A stretch of DNA of 22,926 nt from CAZDOD01 sp964506935 (GTDB lineage Bacteria; Desulfobacterota; Zymogenia; Zymogenales; Zymogenaceae): NCBI GenBank assembly GCA_964506935.1, contig CAZDOD010000025.1, forward strand, positions 1-22,926, in the 5' to 3' direction. Positions 16,432 to 22,926 of this stretch are shown one piece after another. The first letter of the stretch is position 1, and each line of letters starts with the position of its first letter. The position numbers were made by a program, and so were the translations under genes. The notes beneath the pieces were generated by a model. It worked only from the letters and a program-made list of their open reading frames with translations. It searched no databases and was not told the origin of the DNA.

Positions 16432-16459
16432 ATTCTATCACACTAAATTTGTGTGTCAA
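16432..16459 (-). promoter_or_regulatory. Sigma70 promoter of the alaC-hom-thrC operon
   Basis: On the complement, a perfect TTGACA (16459-16454) and TAGAAT (16437-16432) are 16 nt apart. Transcription should begin near 16425, only about six to ten nucleotides before the chosen alaC start codon. Confidence 0.7.
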
Positions 16460-16476
16460 ACTCCTATTTTTGACAC
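16439..16476. promoter_or_regulatory. Two overlapping palindromes in the alaC promoter (candidate operators)
   Basis: GTGTCAAA (16453-16460) and TTTGACAC (16469-16476) are perfect 8-bp complements with an 8-nt spacer and cover the -35. CACAC (16439-16443) and GTGTG (16451-16455) flank 7 A/T-rich nt between -35 and -10. Both fit repressor sites; the protein is not identifiable from this window. Confidence 0.55.
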
Positions 16477-16632
16477 CCTTTTTTATTACGTAAAGAGGAT
16501 TTTAATAAAAAAATTTACACTAAAAGTGAAAAAAATACATTCTGTGACGCCCCTCATGTTTACTTGGGGGAAAATTCGTGTTATTATATTTTATGACTTT
16601 TTCATTATACTATTTAGATAACCTAAAGATGA

Positions 16633-17397
16633 ATGGATGATAAGCTTATGAAGAGTAAAATCCTCATTGTCGACGATGTAAAATTCTTTTTGGATGTCCA
16701 GAAGAGCATGCTCGATCAGGTCGATTGCGAAATTCTCACGGCTAGATCAGGACTTGAGGCCCTAAAAACCATAAAACAAAAGAAACCGCAGCTTGTCCTT
16801 CTCGATTACAATATGCCCGATCTGAACGGTGACAAGGCCTGCGAGATCATAAAGAACGATCCGAGGTTTCGAGATATACCGATCGTCATTATTTCGAGTG
16901 AGGACAATGCAAATGTCAAGGATCTATGTCAAAGGGCCGGGGCCGATTACTATATGACCAAGCCGATCGACCAGGTCGAGTTCATAGAGGCTATAAGTAA
17001 ATTATTAAAGGTCAGGAGCTCCCTCTACTATCCGAGGGCGCCCATAAGGACCGAGGTCTATATAAGGATTAGGGGCGAGGTAAAGAAATATATGAGCGTT
17101 GATATCTCGACCACCGGCATTTACCTTGAGACGAATGAATCTTTGGCCACGGGCGATAATGCGACACTCTACTTTACAGTCCCCATTCCAAAGAGGGATG
17201 TGAAGGTGGAGGGTAGGGTATCGAGGGTAGTTACCGAAGGCGATATGGAAAAATACGGCTTTTTCCCCGGAATGGCATTCGAATTTATGAACCTTGACCT
17301 GGAGGACAGGAAACACATCGAGGACTATATAGATCGGGCGATGATGATGAGAAAGCACGACATTAAAGTTCCAGGCGACAAGATAGACTTCATATAG
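16633..17397 (+). CDS. REC-PilZ response regulator (c-di-GMP effector)
   Basis: Two domains in 254 residues. The receiver (about 7-126) has the acidic pair Asp14-Asp15, phospho-acceptor Asp58 in LLDYNMPD, Ser88/Ser89 and Lys110 (MTKPID), all required for phosphorylation. The PilZ domain (about 133-238) carries the canonical c-di-GMP motif RxxxR (Arg135-Arg139) and DxSxxG (Asp157, Ser159, Gly162). It should integrate a histidine-kinase signal with c-di-GMP and act by protein contacts, for instance on motility or pili. No kinase is adjacent. The ribosome site is weak (AAAG before ATG 16633); Met6 at 16648 is an alternative. Transcribed divergently from the alaC operon; TATACT near 16607 is a possible -10. 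Confidence 0.93.
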   Translation: MDDKLMKSKILIVDDVKFFLDVQKSMLDQVDCEILTARSGLEALKTIKQKKPQLVLLDYNMPDLNGDKACEIIKNDPRFRDIPIVIISSEDNANVKDLCQRAGADYYMTKPIDQVEFIEAISKLLKVRSSLYYPRAPIRTEVYIRIRGEVKKYMSVDISTTGIYLETNESLATGDNATLYFTVPIPKRDVKVEGRVSRVVTEGDMEKYGFFPGMAFEFMNLDLEDRKHIEDYIDRAMMMRKHDIKVPGDKIDFI

Positions 17398-17506
17398 AAA
17401 GATCGGATAGGCCGTTTTCGTCCCGGCGAGGTTTTGAAAATATCAGTAGAAGTTAGTGGAAGGGCGGTCGGGCCAAGACGGATTTAATTTGAGTTTCTAA
17501 AAAAGC

Positions 17507-17950
17507 TCATCTTCCCGCAAAATTTTTGTCCTGATCCATCGTGAATTCCAGGATCGGCCCCTCGGCGTAAGTCCTAGCATAGACGATGAAGCTGTCGGAT
17601 CCTGTGACCTCCACCTCGTATTGAAACCATGTCTCCCTCGGCATAGAGACATCCAGCTTTTTCCAGCCTTCTGCCGCTGACTTATCCCAGTTCGTCCGCC
17701 TCTCGGGGATCTCTATGGGATTCGGTGCGCACTCGATGTATGATTCCGAAAACATCTTTTCGTTGATCTCGGCGTCGACGATTGTCCCCAGATTTATCTT
17801 CATCTGGGCGAGGGCCTCGATCTTGTTGGGCCAAATCCTCGCGTCTTCTGTCGGGGCGGGCTTTTCAATATCACCTTTGTATACGAAGAAATAGTATCCA
17901 ATAGCGATAGCCGCTATCGCTATGACGAAACGCCACTGACTTCCTTTCAT
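17507..17950 (-). CDS. Pilin-like domain protein with a non-prepilin membrane anchor
   Basis: A 147-residue protein with one N-terminal membrane helix (residues ~8-24) and a globular part that resembles the C-terminal domain of type IV pilin-like proteins in deltaproteobacteria: ALAQMKINLGTIVDAE (47-61) like the 'k-NLGai-taE' helix, a WFQYEV strand (108-113), and FTMDQDKNFAGR (136-147) like the terminal 'W-idQdK'. The prepilin peptidase signature (G followed by FTLIE-type sequence) is absent, so it should not be processed or polymerised by the usual route. GGAGG is 9 nt before the ATG, and the start is 1 nt after the TGA of the broken CoA-binding gene, so these were coupled. Function unknown. 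Confidence 0.7.
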   Translation of the reverse strand: MKGSQWRFVIAIAAIAIGYYFFVYKGDIEKPAPTEDARIWPNKIEALAQMKINLGTIVDAEINEKMFSESYIECAPNPIEIPERRTNWDKSAAEGWKKLDVSMPRETWFQYEVEVTGSDSFIVYARTYAEGPILEFTMDQDKNFAGR

Positions 17951-17951
17951 A

Positions 17952-18405
17952 TCATCTTTCCTCCATTATTCTTCTGTGCTCCTTATAGGCGCACCTGTCC
18001 ATTATAACAGTCATTTTGGCTTTTCGGGCATCTTCCGCTGCACTTTCGTTTACGATACCCTCCTGCATCTATATGACCTTAACATCCCCCCTCGATATGG
18101 CCGATCTGACGATAGCAGGGACTTCCTCGGGCCTCCTGAAGATATCGACCATATCTATCCTGATATCGGGTGGGATATCTTCGAGGTCTTTGTAGGCCCT
18201 CTCTCCGAGGACCTCCTTTACGAGGGGCCTTACCGGTATTATCCTGTAGCCTACGGATTTGAGATAGGCTGCAACCCGGTGGCTCGGACGATCCTCTTTC
18301 GGAGATAGCCCCACCACTGCTATGTTCTTTACTTTTTTAAATATCTCGAAGATCGTTTCGTCATCGACATCCTAATATTTCTCGGTCATGCCTATAGTCT
18401 ATCAT
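17952..18405 (-). pseudogene. YccU-type CoA-binding protein, interrupted by in-frame TAG
   Basis: The frame from 18371 to 17952 encodes a nearly complete CoA_binding_2 (YccU-like) Rossmann protein: KNIAVVGLSPKEDRPSHR, a GYRIIPVRP strand, DMVDIFRRPEEV, then TAG at 18071-18069, then MQEGIVNESAAEDAR and VIMDRC to a TGA at 17952. In homologues the TAG position is Trp (as in LWMQLG of E. coli YccU), a one-base TGG-to-TAG change. The start is also damaged: ATG 18389 reaches another TAG at 18374-18372 after five codons, whereas ATG 18405, with AAGGA 8 nt upstream, runs into a different frame and would need a frameshift near 18375. It lies in an operon between the GTPase and the pilin-like gene. It may be a pseudogene, a sequencing error or a recoded gene. 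Confidence 0.8.
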
Positions 18406-18427
18406 TAAATTTTTCCTTCTGAAAGAC

Positions 18428-19420
18428 TCAGATATGAAGCTCGATGACATCGCCATCGACAAGCACCTCATCCCTCCCCACCATCTGGCCGTCATATTTG
18501 CCTGTTGCCTTGGACCATATCTTCGCAAACTTCAATTTTTTCACGAAGTCCTTGTGTATGCTTGCGGCGAAGTCCATGACCGTCGATCCCTCATCCAAGA
18601 CAACCGGGTCGGAGAGATCGGGCTTCTTTCCGGGAGACTTTGTGTAGGCCCTGATAACGTTGAGCATCATAAAAGTCTCTCTCTTGAGCTCCTCAAGTCC
18701 TCGGCCGTCGGCGGCGGAAACCCCGATTATGTGAAAATGGTCCCCATAGAGCTCCCGGATTAGCTTCAGGTTCCTATCTGCACCGGTTACATCCATCTTG
18801 TTTCCCAAAAAAATGGCCTTGATGTGGGCGATTCCGTCCGGGGTGAATTTTACCCCGGGATCCCTCGAGAGCTCGACCTTGTGGCTTTTTAGAACCTCCA
18901 TGACCTCCTTTATCTCGGAGGTCGGATTATCCAAAGAAATGTCAAAGACCAGCACGACCCCGTCGGTGTTCCGTATCATGCCCACCATGACGGGTTCTGT
19001 GAATTCGATCGATATCGGGGGGAGGTCCACAAGCTGTATCTGGACGTTTTCAAACTCCATCATTCCGGGTATCGGTTTTGTGGTGGTGTATGGATAGTCG
19101 GCGACATGGCACCTTGCGTTGGTGAGTTTTTTCACCAGTGCCGATTTTCCGGCGTTGGGAGGCCCCACAACCGCAATCTGTCCTATCCCCTCCCGCTCGA
19201 CCTTGAAAGGATTGTACCTCTTAACACCCGATTTTTTTTCGAGAAGGGTCTTGGTCTTTGAGATGCGCCGCTTGATGTCGGCCTGCATCTTATCGGTGCC
19301 CTTATGCTTCGGGATGACGGCAAGCATCATCTCAAGGTATCTTAATTTCTCCTCGGGTTCCCTGGCCGTCTTATAGCTCTCTTCGGCCTTGTGGTACTCG
19401 GGCGTTAGGTTCGCCGGCAT
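18428..19420 (-). CDS. TGS-domain GTPase of the DRG/Obg group
   Basis: A 330-residue GTPase. A helical N-terminal region (1-65, lysine-rich, ending KRRISKTKTLLEKK) precedes the G domain: G1 GPPNAGKS (86-93), a switch I threonine in YPYTTTKPIPG (110-119), G3 DLPP (132-135), G4 NKMD (207-210) and G5 SA (235-236). A TGS domain closes the protein (about 265-330, DFVKKLKFAKIWSKATGKYDGQ in outline). DRG-type GTPases act with ribosomes and RNA. The G3 Gly of DxxG is replaced by Pro, which should alter gamma-phosphate sensing. GGGAG is 9 nt before the ATG. It is the first gene of a leftward operon with the CoA-binding remnant and the pilin-like gene. Confidence 0.9.
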   Translation of the reverse strand: MPANLTPEYHKAEESYKTAREPEEKLRYLEMMLAVIPKHKGTDKMQADIKRRISKTKTLLEKKSGVKRYNPFKVEREGIGQIAVVGPPNAGKSALVKKLTNARCHVADYPYTTTKPIPGMMEFENVQIQLVDLPPISIEFTEPVMVGMIRNTDGVVLVFDISLDNPTSEIKEVMEVLKSHKVELSRDPGVKFTPDGIAHIKAIFLGNKMDVTGADRNLKLIRELYGDHFHIIGVSAADGRGLEELKRETFMMLNVIRAYTKSPGKKPDLSDPVVLDEGSTVMDFAASIHKDFVKKLKFAKIWSKATGKYDGQMVGRDEVLVDGDVIELHI

Positions 19421-19452
19421 AAAGATTTTCTCCCATCACAGACTCTAAAAAA

Positions 19453-19481
19453 ATAATAAAAGACTTTACTCCTAAAATCAA
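19453..19481 (-). promoter_or_regulatory. Promoter of the TGS-GTPase operon
   Basis: On the complement, TTGATT (19481-19476) and TATTAT (19458-19453) are 17 nt apart, 4 of 6 and 5 of 6 to consensus, about 33 nt upstream of the GTPase start. Its -35 is only 12 nt from that of the divergent promoter. Confidence 0.55.
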
Positions 19482-19493
19482 GATTTATTTACC

Positions 19494-19523
19494 TTGACTT
19501 TGACCGTATACCAAAGATATTCT
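19494..19523 (+). promoter_or_regulatory. Promoter of the DUF169-dehydratase operon
   Basis: TTGACT (19494-19499) and TATTCT (19518-19523) are 18 nt apart, 5 of 6 and 5 of 6 to consensus. It is back to back with the GTPase promoter, so a regulator bound between them could affect both. The leader is about 70 nt. Confidence 0.6.
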
Positions 19524-19568
19524 AGTAGGGGAGTGCCTTTAAAGTAGGTCGATAGTAAGTGAAACGGC

Positions 19569-19588
19569 AATATCTATCAGTAGATATT
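19569..19588 (+). promoter_or_regulatory. Leader hairpin abutting the DUF169 ribosome site
   Basis: AATATCTA (19569-19576) and TAGATATT (19581-19588) form a perfect 8-bp stem with a TCAG tetraloop, and AGGAGG starts at the next base. It could stabilise the mRNA or present the ribosome site; the same palindrome in DNA could be an operator. Confidence 0.6.
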
Positions 19589-19601
19589 AGGAGGGGTGGA
19601 C

Positions 19602-20372
19602 ATGGACTATGAGAAATTTTATGATGCAATAATGAAGATGGTGATGCCCCAGTCATTTCCGATCGGGGTAAAGATCATCAAAGAGGGAGAAGAATTTCCG
19701 GATGGCGTGATTCGGCCCGATCAGTTCAAAATAAAGGCTGCCATGTGCCAGTGGACAACCCTGGCCAGGAGATGGGGATGGGTGGTGGGTGTCATGCCCG
19801 AAGATATCAACTGCACCCCATGTCTGGCCGGATTCGGTTTCAAAAAAATTGTGGATAAGGCGGATTTTATCCAGTTCGTTATGGATATGGGCTATTTTGA
19901 TTCTACAGATCTCGCCAAAAAAATGCTGGGTGGATTTGAACCGCTTGAGCCCGGAAGCATTAAGGGGATAGTTACATTTCCCCTCAACAAGGCAATCGTG
20001 GATCCCGACCTCGTCCTGATCTATGGGACACCGGCACAGATGACCCGAATCGCCTATGGATATATCCACAATCACGGACATCTGATCAGGAGCGATACAG
20101 GCTTCGGCCTCTCCTGCCTCTCTGCGGTTATGCCTTTCTGGAAAGAGGAGGCGACCTTTGTGCATCCGGGCAGGGGAGAGAGGCTCCTTTCAGGGACCGA
20201 TGACAGCGAGATGTTTTTTTCCATGCCGGCGTCTTCCATGGAGGCGTTTTTAGATGGGCTCGAAAAGACACAGGCGAAGGGACTGCGCTATCCTATTCAG
20301 GGCTATGTATTCTATCAACCGCCACTCATACCTCAGATGAAGGCGCTTTATAAGAAGCTTGAGGATGTATGA
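19602..20372 (+). CDS. DUF169 family protein
   Basis: A 256-residue soluble protein of the DUF169 (COG2043) family, found mainly in anaerobes and archaea and without a settled function. Features: an N-terminal helix, then PIGVKIIKEGEEFP (20-33), Cys49, a CxxC pair in NCTPCLAG (Cys71, Cys74), GSIKGIVTFPLNKA (118-131), and Cys172 in GLSCLSA. The cysteine set suggests metal or Fe-S binding, but this is inference. I start at ATG 19602, because AGGAGG at 19589-19594 is 7 nt upstream; an in-frame GTG at 19596 is too close to it. Two HgdB/BcrB-family subunits follow on the same strand after about 100 nt, which makes a role in that acyl-CoA system plausible. Confidence 0.88.
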   Translation: MDYEKFYDAIMKMVMPQSFPIGVKIIKEGEEFPDGVIRPDQFKIKAAMCQWTTLARRWGWVVGVMPEDINCTPCLAGFGFKKIVDKADFIQFVMDMGYFDSTDLAKKMLGGFEPLEPGSIKGIVTFPLNKAIVDPDLVLIYGTPAQMTRIAYGYIHNHGHLIRSDTGFGLSCLSAVMPFWKEEATFVHPGRGERLLSGTDDSEMFFSMPASSMEAFLDGLEKTQAKGLRYPIQGYVFYQPPLIPQMKALYKKLEDV

Positions 20373-20476
20373 TAGACTTCAGGAAATAAATAGAGTTTGA
20401 ATCTGGTATCAAGGCTCAAGAGACCCGCTGATATGCATGGGAAGATTGAAGTTGGAAAGAGAAGAGCGTATTGAAT

Positions 20477-21592
20477 ATGTCGAAGGAATTGATAAGGCCT
20501 TTTAAGGACTTCATCGAAAACAGAAACGAGAAGCTGAAGGATATATCGTCCCGAAAAAAGATCTTCGGGTATTTCTGCACATACACCCCCGTGGAGCTCA
20601 TCTGTGCCGCGGGATTTTTGCCGATCAGGATCTTCGGTGGAAGCACACTTCGCGTCGAGCGCGCCGATTCACTGACGCCGAACTTCATCTGCCCCTACAT
20701 GAGGGTCGCCATAGAGAGGGCGATAAGGGGGGAGTACGGTTATCTCTCGGGTGTTATCCAGGGTTACACGTGCGACGTGGCGTGCGGTATGGTAAACATC
20801 TGGGAGGAGAATATCGGCGGAGAGCTCTATCATACCATCCCGCTCCCATACAACGATAACGATGAGGCGAAGAAATTTTACCGCGCGGTGTTATCGGAGC
20901 TTTCCGAGAAGTTAGAGAAGGTGGGCGGGAAGGTCACCGATGAATCGCTCGACGCGTCTTTAAGACTATATGCAGAGATACGGAGTCTGATTCTAGGGCT
21001 CTACGACCTGAGATACCAAGGGAGGCTCCCCGTTTCGGCTTCCGATCTCCTCTCTGTGATTCAGGCGGGATTTCTCATGCCCCCTGAAGATTACCTCGAA
21101 CTGCTGAAGGTTTTTTATGAAGGTCTCGGAAGATCCGACGCCGCGGCTTCGGACGGCGTCAGAATATTGGTATCCGGGAGCCTCATCGAGGAGCCGAGGA
21201 TATTTGAAATCCTCGAAGAGTCGGGGGGGATTGTTGCTGCAGACGACCTATGCAGCGGCCTTCGGTTTCTCAGTCCCCCGGACGGATCCGGAAAAAGCCC
21301 GATAGGCCGCCTCATCGACCGCTACATGAATCGGTTCCCGTGCCCCTCAAGGACGAGGGCCAAGAACAGGGTGCCGCTCCTTATGGAGCTTTTGGGGAGA
21401 TCGGGTGCAAAGGGGGTAATATTTCTGTTGCAGAAATTCTGCACCCCGCATCTCGCCGATTACCCGATCCTAACCGAAGGGCTGAAAAAGAAGGGCGTTC
21501 CGAACATCCTAATTGAGATCGAGGAGACCGGAATCCCCGAGGGACAGCTCAGGACGAGGATCGAGGGATTCATAGAGATGTTGAGGGGCTGA
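20477..21592 (+). CDS. 2-hydroxyacyl-CoA dehydratase family subunit (BcrC/HgdB-like)
   Basis: A 371-residue Fe-S protein of the 2-hydroxyglutaryl-CoA dehydratase D-component family (HgdB/BcrC/BadD). Likely cluster cysteines are Cys34 in FCTYTPVELICAAG, Cys72 in FICPYMR, Cys99 and Cys103 in YTCDVACGM, Cys259 in DDLCSG and Cys322 in KFCTPH; which ones ligate the [4Fe-4S] cluster needs a structure-based alignment. Such subunits pair with a larger one and receive a high-energy electron from an ATP-hydrolysing activator, to dehydrate 2-hydroxyacyl-CoA or reduce benzoyl-CoA. The ATG at 20477 and a TTG at 20471 are both possible, with weak ribosome sites. The stop is 1 nt before the next ATG. The small-then-large order matches bcrC-bcrB in aromatic-degrading clusters. 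Confidence 0.9.
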   Translation: MSKELIRPFKDFIENRNEKLKDISSRKKIFGYFCTYTPVELICAAGFLPIRIFGGSTLRVERADSLTPNFICPYMRVAIERAIRGEYGYLSGVIQGYTCDVACGMVNIWEENIGGELYHTIPLPYNDNDEAKKFYRAVLSELSEKLEKVGGKVTDESLDASLRLYAEIRSLILGLYDLRYQGRLPVSASDLLSVIQAGFLMPPEDYLELLKVFYEGLGRSDAAASDGVRILVSGSLIEEPRIFEILEESGGIVAADDLCSGLRFLSPPDGSGKSPIGRLIDRYMNRFPCPSRTRAKNRVPLLMELLGRSGAKGVIFLLQKFCTPHLADYPILTEGLKKKGVPNILIEIEETGIPEGQLRTRIEGFIEMLRG

Positions 21593-21593
21593 T

Positions 21594-22847
21594 ATGGAAA
21601 AGACGAAAAAGTCAACAAAGAGGCTCGAAACCGCAAAGGAGCTCCGAGACGTAGTAAGCAGTTTCTACCTCGAGTGCCACGAGGCAAAGGCCAAGGGCAA
21701 ACCGGTCGGCTGGATGCCCCCGATGAACGGGGCTATTGAACTATTTTACGCAATGGACCTCCAGCCGGTATTCCCCGAAAACTGGTCTCCGGTATGCGCC
21801 GCCTTCGGTCTTACATCGAAGGACTTCGAGGTTGCCGAGGGGATGGGATACTCCCAGGACTTGTGCGGATACCTGAGAAACATCACGGGCTATGTCCACG
21901 GGCTGTTGGGTGCGGACGGCGTCCCCCTGGGGGGCCTGCCGGAGCCGGATATGTTGCTGTCGCCCGGCGGCGGATGCATCCCCGCCATGAAGATATTTCA
22001 CATCATCGAACACAGATTCCCAAAGGCCAAGGTCTTTTTTGCAGACCTCCCGCAGGTCGCCGTCGAAAATATCAAAGAACACCATGTTGATTATGCGATA
22101 AGCGAGATGCACCGGCTTATAGACTTTCTTGAAGAAACAACCGGCCGAAAGATGGACTACGACAGGCTCGATGAGGTCGTGAGGCTGTCCGACAGGTCAT
22201 GCGCCCTGTGGGACGAAATCTGCTCATACAGGAAATACATCCCCACCCCGATCTCGGCCGCCGAGATAGGCATCATGTTCGTCATGGTGACGAGACAGGG
22301 GACACAGATAGCGGTTGATTTCCTCGAGAAGGTAAGGGACGAGGTAAGGGAGAGGGCCGAGAAAAAAATCGGGATGATCGAGGAGGAGAAGATAAGGCTC
22401 TTTTGGGACAACATACCGCTCTGGTACAATATGGGACTCTTCAACTACTTCGAGAAGTACGGAGGCGTCGTCGTGGCCGAGACATATTCGGCGGCGTGGT
22501 CGATAAGACTCGACGTCGAAAACCCGATCCGTGCACTGGCGATGAAATCTCTGATGTCCTATCCCCTCGTCTCATGTACATCGATAAAGACGAGAAAGGA
22601 GATGGTGATTCGTGCATGCCGCGACTATTCGATCGACGGCGCGATACTTCACCGGAATAAATCTTGCGTCCCGATTACACTCGGCCAGATGGATATCAAG
22701 AGGGAATTGGAGGAGGAGTTGGGCGTCCCTTCCGTCGTGATCGACGCAGACCACATGGACGACAGGAATTTTTCGACGGCGCAGTTTCAGACGAGGGCAT
22801 CGGCCTTTATGGAGATGCTGCTTGAGAAGAAGGGATTGAAATATTGA
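21594..22847 (+). CDS. 2-hydroxyacyl-CoA dehydratase family large subunit (BcrB-like)
   Basis: A 417-residue partner of the preceding subunit, in the same superfamily but diverged and longer, as BcrB is to BcrC. Candidate Fe-S ligands are Cys91 (DLCGYLR), Cys128 (GGGCIP) and Cys358 (HRNKSCVP); the tail IDADHMDDRNFS (383-394) matches the 'D-D..D.R' ending of the family. GAGGGG is 6 nt before the ATG and the upstream stop is 1 nt away, so expression is tightly coupled. Together the two genes would form the heterodimeric catalytic component. The substrate cannot be assigned by eye; benzoyl-CoA-like, lactyl-, phenyllactyl- and 2-hydroxyglutaryl-CoA remain open. No ATPase activator is present within the window. 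Confidence 0.9.
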   Translation: MEKTKKSTKRLETAKELRDVVSSFYLECHEAKAKGKPVGWMPPMNGAIELFYAMDLQPVFPENWSPVCAAFGLTSKDFEVAEGMGYSQDLCGYLRNITGYVHGLLGADGVPLGGLPEPDMLLSPGGGCIPAMKIFHIIEHRFPKAKVFFADLPQVAVENIKEHHVDYAISEMHRLIDFLEETTGRKMDYDRLDEVVRLSDRSCALWDEICSYRKYIPTPISAAEIGIMFVMVTRQGTQIAVDFLEKVRDEVRERAEKKIGMIEEEKIRLFWDNIPLWYNMGLFNYFEKYGGVVVAETYSAAWSIRLDVENPIRALAMKSLMSYPLVSCTSIKTRKEMVIRACRDYSIDGAILHRNKSCVPITLGQMDIKRELEEELGVPSVVIDADHMDDRNFSTAQFQTRASAFMEMLLEKKGLKY

Positions 22848-22918
22848 TTAGAGTCATTTTCGGAATAATAGATATAGTACCCTGAATTTCAATCCCCCGA
22901 TGAAAGGAAGATGCTCAC

Positions 22919-22926
22919 ATGAACGA
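22919..22926 (+). CDS. Start of a truncated gene at the window edge
   Basis: ATG at 22919 follows a GAAAGGAAG ribosome-site-like stretch (22902-22910) on the same strand as the dehydratase pair, 71 nt after its stop. Only M-N and part of a third codon are visible. By gene order in related clusters an ATPase activator would be a reasonable expectation, but nothing in the sequence shows it. Confidence 0.3.

Noticed and set aside
16550..16575. CCCC / GGGG inverted repeat in the alaC-REC-PilZ intergenic region
   Set aside because: Arms are only about 4 bp with a 12-nt loop, no T tract and no placement relative to a promoter that would suggest function.
17952..18405. TAG as a genome-wide sense codon
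   Set aside because: The crotonase, methyltransferase, permease, LolB-like, both secreted-module, alaC and REC-PilZ genes all end in TAG at family-typical lengths, so TAG works as a normal stop here. Only local readthrough remains possible.

Overview
The window reads as a chromosomal segment of an anaerobic bacterium, most likely of the Desulfobacterota (former Deltaproteobacteria). The support is gene content rather than a marker gene: a two-subunit 2-hydroxyacyl-CoA dehydratase / benzoyl-CoA reductase-type pair, a DUF169 protein, a stand-alone tatA, an alaC-hom-thrC-apgM amino-acid operon without thrB, and a pilin-like domain of a type common in that phylum. I see no tRNA, rRNA, CRISPR array, transposase or phage gene.

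Layout. (1) 1-1731, rightward: a crotonase-fold acyl-CoA enzyme and an ICMT-type membrane methyltransferase. (2) 1911-4343, leftward and visibly AT-richer than the rest: a TetR regulator, an ABC ATPase and an ABC-2 permease, with a promoter and a perfect 11-11-11 operator palindrome in front. (3) 4457-8975, rightward: an exported metallophosphoesterase, then an envelope operon of a large TPR lipoprotein, a LolB-like lipoprotein and an exported TPR protein, perhaps followed by a very small membrane or lipoprotein peptide. (4) 9071-11122, leftward: two neighbouring secreted proteins built from four copies of one ~85-residue module, with their own promoter and terminator, and tatA. (5) 11202-16476, leftward: alaC, hom, thrC, an ApgM-like protein and a thioesterase, packed with 4-nt overlaps or short gaps, behind one promoter with nested palindromes. 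(6) 16633-17397, rightward: a REC-PilZ response regulator. (7) 17507-19481, leftward: a TGS-domain GTPase, a CoA-binding (YccU-type) gene broken by an in-frame TAG at a conserved Trp position and by a disrupted start, and a pilin-like protein lacking a prepilin N-terminus. (8) 19494 to the end, rightward: a DUF169 protein, two HgdB/BcrB-family subunits and the first codons of another gene.

How they fit together. Region 5 is a threonine-branch operon in which the ApgM-like protein is a candidate for the missing homoserine kinase. Region 3 joins lipoprotein and TPR factors of the outer envelope. Region 8 looks like a catabolic or fermentative acyl-CoA operon whose activator may lie just past the right edge. 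The least explained items are the four-module secreted pair (region 4), the amber-interrupted CoA-binding gene (region 7), the pilin domain on a plain membrane anchor, and the DUF169-dehydratase pairing.

All family assignments come from reading motifs by eye; no database search was run.
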